This document shows positions 37,215-40,006 of a stretch of DNA of 40,006 bases, in pieces. The stretch spans positions 1 to 40,006 of the forward strand of contig NZ_VDDD01000016.1 of NCBI RefSeq assembly GCF_006151785.1. The letters run 5' to 3'. The position numbers and the translations under genes are program-made. Under the pieces are notes generated by a model. That model searched no databases. It saw only the letters and a program-made list of their open reading frames with translations, and was not told the DNA's origin. Numbering within the stretch: the stretch's first letter is position 1; every line of letters starts with the position of its first letter. This stretch comes from Paracoccus marcusii (GTDB lineage: Bacteria > Pseudomonadota > Alphaproteobacteria > Rhodobacterales > Rhodobacteraceae).

Positions 37215-38738
37215 TCAGCCTTGCGCGGGGGGTGTGAAGGGTGCGCCGCCCGGCTCCAGCCGGATGCCGGGGGCAAGGTTGCGAAAGGGCAGGCTGGCCG
37301 GGCTGACGGGCATGGGCCCGGGCGCGGCGCAGGTCAGGATCGCCGCCGCGATGGGGGCGAAATCGGCACGGAAATGGTTCGAGCTTTTCACGACCAGGAC
37401 GGCCTGCTCCTCGGGGACGATCCCCAGGAAGCGGAACATCTGCCGATCGGCCATCTGCGCCTTTTCCGACGCGACGGCGACCCGCACGCCCCCGATGCTG
37501 AGGCAGGCGGACGGCCCAAGCGCCAGATGCGCGCCGCCATAGAACGGGCCCGTGGCATGGCAGGCCCCGTCGGACAGCGCGTCCACGGTGAATTGGCCCT
37601 GAAATGGCGCATCGCCCGGAATGCCGGACCGACCGCCTAGGGCCAGATCGATGGTCGCGCCCACCCCCGCGGCATGGGCCGCCGCCGCCGCCTCCGGATC
37701 GATGATCAGGCCGATGGCCGCGTCCCGGGCATCGGCCTCGACCAGGGCGCGCAGCATGCCGGTCGTGTCGGAATTGCCGCCTGCGCCGGGATTGTCCTGC
37801 GTGTCGACCAGGATCACCGGCCGATCGTTGACGCGGCGCATCGCCTCTGCCACCCCGCCCGCGGGGCTAAGGCATTCGCCGCGGAACGCGGGTTCGGCCT
37901 CGCGCAGGGCCTGTGCCAGGCCGTCGGCCATCGCATCGGCATGTGCCTGCGTCTGGGCATAGGCGATGACCGAGGGGCGGCAGTCGGCGAAATCGGCCGC
38001 GGGAAACCCCATGAACAGCGACGCACAGCCCTGACCGTCGCAGGCGGCAACCCGGTCATAAAGCCCGGCTGCGGGCTGCGCATCGGTCGCCTGCCACGCG
38101 ATCGGGATCAGAAAATCCAGTTGCCGGAACGCCTTGGCGTTGGGCGCGCCGCCCATCAGGCGGTCCAGTTGCTGCGCCGCACGATGCCCGGTCAGGGCCA
38201 TGTCGACATGCGGATAGGTGCGAAACCCCACCATCAGGTCGGCATTGTCCACCATCCGCGCCGTGATGTTGCCGTGCAGGTCCAGCGCCGCGACGACAGG
38301 CGTGTCCGGCCCGACTGCCTGGCGGACCCGCTCCAACAGCAGGCCTTCGCCGTCCGGCGCCCCATCGGCCACCATCGCGCCATGCAGGTCCAGAAAGACC
38401 CCGTCCAGCGGCCCCGCATCGCGCAGGCCCTGGACGATCTCCTCGGTCAGGGCGGCGTAGCAATCGGCGGTCACCGGGGCCGATGGCACCGCGCCGGCCC
38501 AGACGACAGGCACCATCTGCCAGCCCTGCTTTTCGCCATGCGCGATGACGCCGGCGATCGGCAGGTTCACGTCCCGCGCCCGATCGATGATCTGCGCCCC
38601 GCGGCACAGAGGCAGATAGCCGCCGCCCTGTTCAAAGGCCGCCATGTCGGCGGGGCTTGGGGCAAAGGAATTGCTCTCATGAACGAAGCCCGCAAGGGCG
38701 ATCCGCAAAGGACGGGCAGGAATCGTTTGGGTCAGCAA
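37215..38738 (-). CDS. M81-family metallopeptidase (MlrC / microcystinase C-like)
   Basis: A 507-aa protein of the MlrC family, named for an enzyme that finishes microcystin breakdown in sphingomonads but widespread beside peptide transporters. N-terminal blocks are GFVHESNSFAPSPAD, VFLDLHGAMVADG, AALDLHGNIT and GFRTYPHVDM; the histidines and acidic residues there are the likely metal ligands. VDTQDNPGAGGNSDTTGMLRALVE is followed by the MlrC C-terminal domain. The start given is a TTG with no strong ribosome site, and operator-like repeats begin right next to it, so the true start may lie slightly downstream. It is the first gene of the peptide operon. Confidence 0.88.
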   Translation of the reverse strand: MLTQTIPARPLRIALAGFVHESNSFAPSPADMAAFEQGGGYLPLCRGAQIIDRARDVNLPIAGVIAHGEKQGWQMVPVVWAGAVPSAPVTADCYAALTEEIVQGLRDAGPLDGVFLDLHGAMVADGAPDGEGLLLERVRQAVGPDTPVVAALDLHGNITARMVDNADLMVGFRTYPHVDMALTGHRAAQQLDRLMGGAPNAKAFRQLDFLIPIAWQATDAQPAAGLYDRVAACDGQGCASLFMGFPAADFADCRPSVIAYAQTQAHADAMADGLAQALREAEPAFRGECLSPAGGVAEAMRRVNDRPVILVDTQDNPGAGGNSDTTGMLRALVEADARDAAIGLIIDPEAAAAAHAAGVGATIDLALGGRSGIPGDAPFQGQFTVDALSDGACHATGPFYGGAHLALGPSACLSIGGVRVAVASEKAQMADRQMFRFLGIVPEEQAVLVVKSSNHFRADFAPIAAAILTCAAPGPMPVSPASLPFRNLAPGIRLEPGGAPFTPPAQG

Positions 38739-38781
38739 TGTATTGCCATCCGATACAGTTGCATTGTATCACGAGTGTATT
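38739..38781. promoter_or_regulatory. IclR operator cluster (GATACA-N7-TGTATC plus TGTATT copies)
   Basis: A perfect inverted repeat GATACA (38752-38757) and TGTATC (38765-38770) with a 7-nt centre lies between the divergent mlrC-like and iclR genes. Two further TGTATT half-sites are at 38739-38744 and 38776-38781. This is the expected site for the adjacent IclR protein to control both directions. Confidence 0.65.
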
Positions 38782-38816
38782 AACCCAAAATTGATCATGT
38801 CAACGTCGGAGATTGC

Positions 38817-39608
38817 ATGCAGCGCAAGAATCACGATCCGGACGGTCCGCAGGCAGAGAATGCCTTGTTCGTCCAATCCCTTGCCCGCGGAATGAGCGTT
38901 CTGGAAGCGTTTCGCGATGCCGACGGGGCACTGTCGCTTGGCCAGATCGCCACGCGGACCGGGCTGACGCGCAGCGCGGCGCAGCGTCTGGTGCACACCT
39001 TTCGCAAGCTGGGCTATCTGACGTTGGCCGAGGATGGTCGCGGCTTTCGTCTGGACCTGCCGATCCTGGACCTGACGCACGACTATCTGCGCCTGAACCC
39101 GCTGGTGCGTCGCGCCAGTCCGATCCTGCTGGACCTGCGTCGCAACGTCCGCGAACGGGTCGACCTGTCACTGTTCGATGGTCAGCGCATGGTCTATGCC
39201 GCCCGGATGCAAAGCAAGCGCGAGACGTTCTTTGCGACCTTGGTGGGCAACAGCGTGCCCACGACCTGCACGTCGGGTGGTTGGGCCGTCATGGCGATGC
39301 TGCCCCCGACCGAGGTCGACCAGATCCTGGACCAGGCCAGTCTTCGGCCGCTGACGCCGCGGACCCTGACCGATCCCCAGGCGATCCGCGACCAAGTCGC
39401 GCTGGCACGAGAGGCCGGCCACGCGCTGGCGCTGGAGCAGATCCTGATGGGAGAGGTGGCCCTTGGCGTGGCGATCCCGGACGCATCGGGCCGCCCGATC
39501 GCCGCGATCCACATCGCCGGATCGCTGTCGGAGTGGGATCCGGAGGAGTTCCGCCGCCGCAACGCACCCTTGGCCGCAGAGGCCGTGCGCAGCATCGTGT
39601 CGGCGTAG
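38817..39608 (+). CDS. IclR-family transcriptional regulator
   Basis: A 263-aa regulator. The winged helix-turn-helix is at about 18-80 (LFVQSLARGMSVLEAF, LGQIATRTGLTRSAAQRLVHTF). The effector-binding domain follows, with VPTTCTSGGWAVMAMLPP and the conserved VALGVAIPDASGRPIAAI. It is divergent from the peptide/amide operon, with operator repeats between them, so it most likely controls that operon. CGGAGA lies just upstream of the ATG at 38817. Confidence 0.92.
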   Translation: MQRKNHDPDGPQAENALFVQSLARGMSVLEAFRDADGALSLGQIATRTGLTRSAAQRLVHTFRKLGYLTLAEDGRGFRLDLPILDLTHDYLRLNPLVRRASPILLDLRRNVRERVDLSLFDGQRMVYAARMQSKRETFFATLVGNSVPTTCTSGGWAVMAMLPPTEVDQILDQASLRPLTPRTLTDPQAIRDQVALAREAGHALALEQILMGEVALGVAIPDASGRPIAAIHIAGSLSEWDPEEFRRRNAPLAAEAVRSIVSA

Positions 39609-40006
39609 GCGACATCATGTATGGCAGCCAAGTACGGCTGATTATTCGACTTTCTGGATATTGGCTGGGGCGGTAGGATTCGAACTGACTTTCGAGGTCA
39701 ACTGAAATCTCACGCGCTTTTCCAAACACCGTGCAAGATTCCGCGCTTTGGGTGACAATATCTATACCCTACTGTGGTGTCTGACGATCGCCAACACAAG
39801 GGCGTAAATCTTGCGCTGTGTAAGAAGCCTTTCGGCTACTGCGATATTTCACGACAGCTCCATCGGCCATAACCATGGATGCCTCGATGCTTGATGTTCC
39901 GCGATGGTTCACCGGCGCAATGATAGATCGTCGTCCGCCCGATGTTCATGGTCAACGGGATCGAAGCACCTTCCAGCGTGTTGCCAGATTTGACTGCCGA
40001 TCTGGA
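39609..40006. other. Lower-GC region with no confident gene
   Basis: After the IclR stop the base composition shifts to clearly more A and T, unlike the rest of the window. Apart from the tRNA 3' fragment, no gene can be supported. On the minus strand a frame is open from the window edge (40006) to a TAG at 39836-39838 (56 codons, containing NIGRTTIYHCAG). A plus-strand frame is also open near the end. Neither is recognised, and both may be remnants of a mobile element beyond the edge. Confidence 0.5.
39662..39684 (-). tRNA. 3' fragment of a tRNA-Gln-like gene (possible att site)
   Basis: On the minus strand these 23 nt begin with the T-loop sequence TTCGAAT and the T-stem arm CCTAC. The acceptor strand CGCCCCA, discriminator G and CCA follow. 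The implied acceptor start TGGGGCG with discriminator G fits tRNA-Gln. The sequence just 5' of the T-loop (GTCAG) does not pair with CCTAC, and no anticodon arm is present, so only the 3' end exists. Such duplicated 3' ends are typical attachment-site copies left by integrated elements. Confidence 0.65.

Noticed and set aside
34605..37640. 1011-codon open frame on the plus strand
   Set aside because: It lies antisense to the DppB, DppA and MlrC-like genes, which show clear family motifs; high GC produces long shadow frames.
39836..40006. Minus-strand open frame at the window edge as a transposase or integrase end
   Set aside because: 56 codons without a recognisable motif; a competing open frame exists on the other strand.

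Overview
The window is about 40 kb of very GC-rich, densely packed bacterial DNA. Its gene families point to an alphaproteobacterium of the Rhodobacterales, probably Paracoccus-like: TRAP and polyamine/peptide ABC importers, HWE/HisKA_2-type kinases, a bacteriophytochrome and an M81 (MlrC) protein. The genus is an inference from gene content only. Genes abut or overlap by 1-20 nt, and GTG starts are common.

Layout. 1-340: the 3' end of an exported or low-complexity protein with a 30-bp tandem repeat, then a terminator. 551-4443: a polyamine-type ABC importer (binding protein, ATPase, two permeases), convergent with a P-loop small-molecule kinase (4440-5060). 5175-9451: a photosensory island. 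A blue-light LOV histidine-kinase-like protein and a single-domain response regulator face a red/far-red bacteriophytochrome kinase and its biliverdin-making heme oxygenase. 9616-10881: glycerate 2-kinase. 10878-22347: a hexuronate/unsaturated uronate catabolic locus. It has a GntR regulator, then uxaC, a TRAP transporter (dctPQM), kdgF, kduI, kduD, a UxuB-type reductase and uxaA on the plus strand, closed by a kdgK-gntR pair on the minus strand.

22507-25187: a periplasmic protein with a molybdopterin-oxidoreductase-like fold but no cysteine, translationally coupled to a membrane hybrid histidine kinase. 25318-28372: an L,D-transpeptidase, an aldehyde dehydrogenase and a beta-hydroxyacid dehydrogenase. 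28369-38738: one minus-strand operon of eight genes (M81/MlrC protein, oligopeptide ABC importer, two M20 peptidases, amidase), controlled by a divergent IclR regulator (38817-39608) with a clear palindrome between them. The peptide-binding protein of this importer carries an in-frame amber stop that removes its last 51 residues. 39609-40006: lower-GC DNA with no confident gene, starting with the 3' end of a tRNA-Gln-like gene, which looks like an integration scar.

How the parts work together. The uronate locus imports hexuronates through the TRAP system, isomerises them (UxaC) or ketonises unsaturated uronates (KdgF, KduI, KduD), and reduces and dehydrates them to 2-keto-3-deoxygluconate, which KdgK phosphorylates. 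Mannonate dehydratase, a classical tagaturonate reductase and KDPG aldolase are not in the window. The peptide locus combines uptake with amide/peptide hydrolysis. The most unusual item is the light-sensing island: the LOV protein keeps its photoactive cysteine and phospho-acceptor histidine, but its ATP-binding domain has lost the usual catalytic residues, next to an intact phytochrome kinase of a related type.
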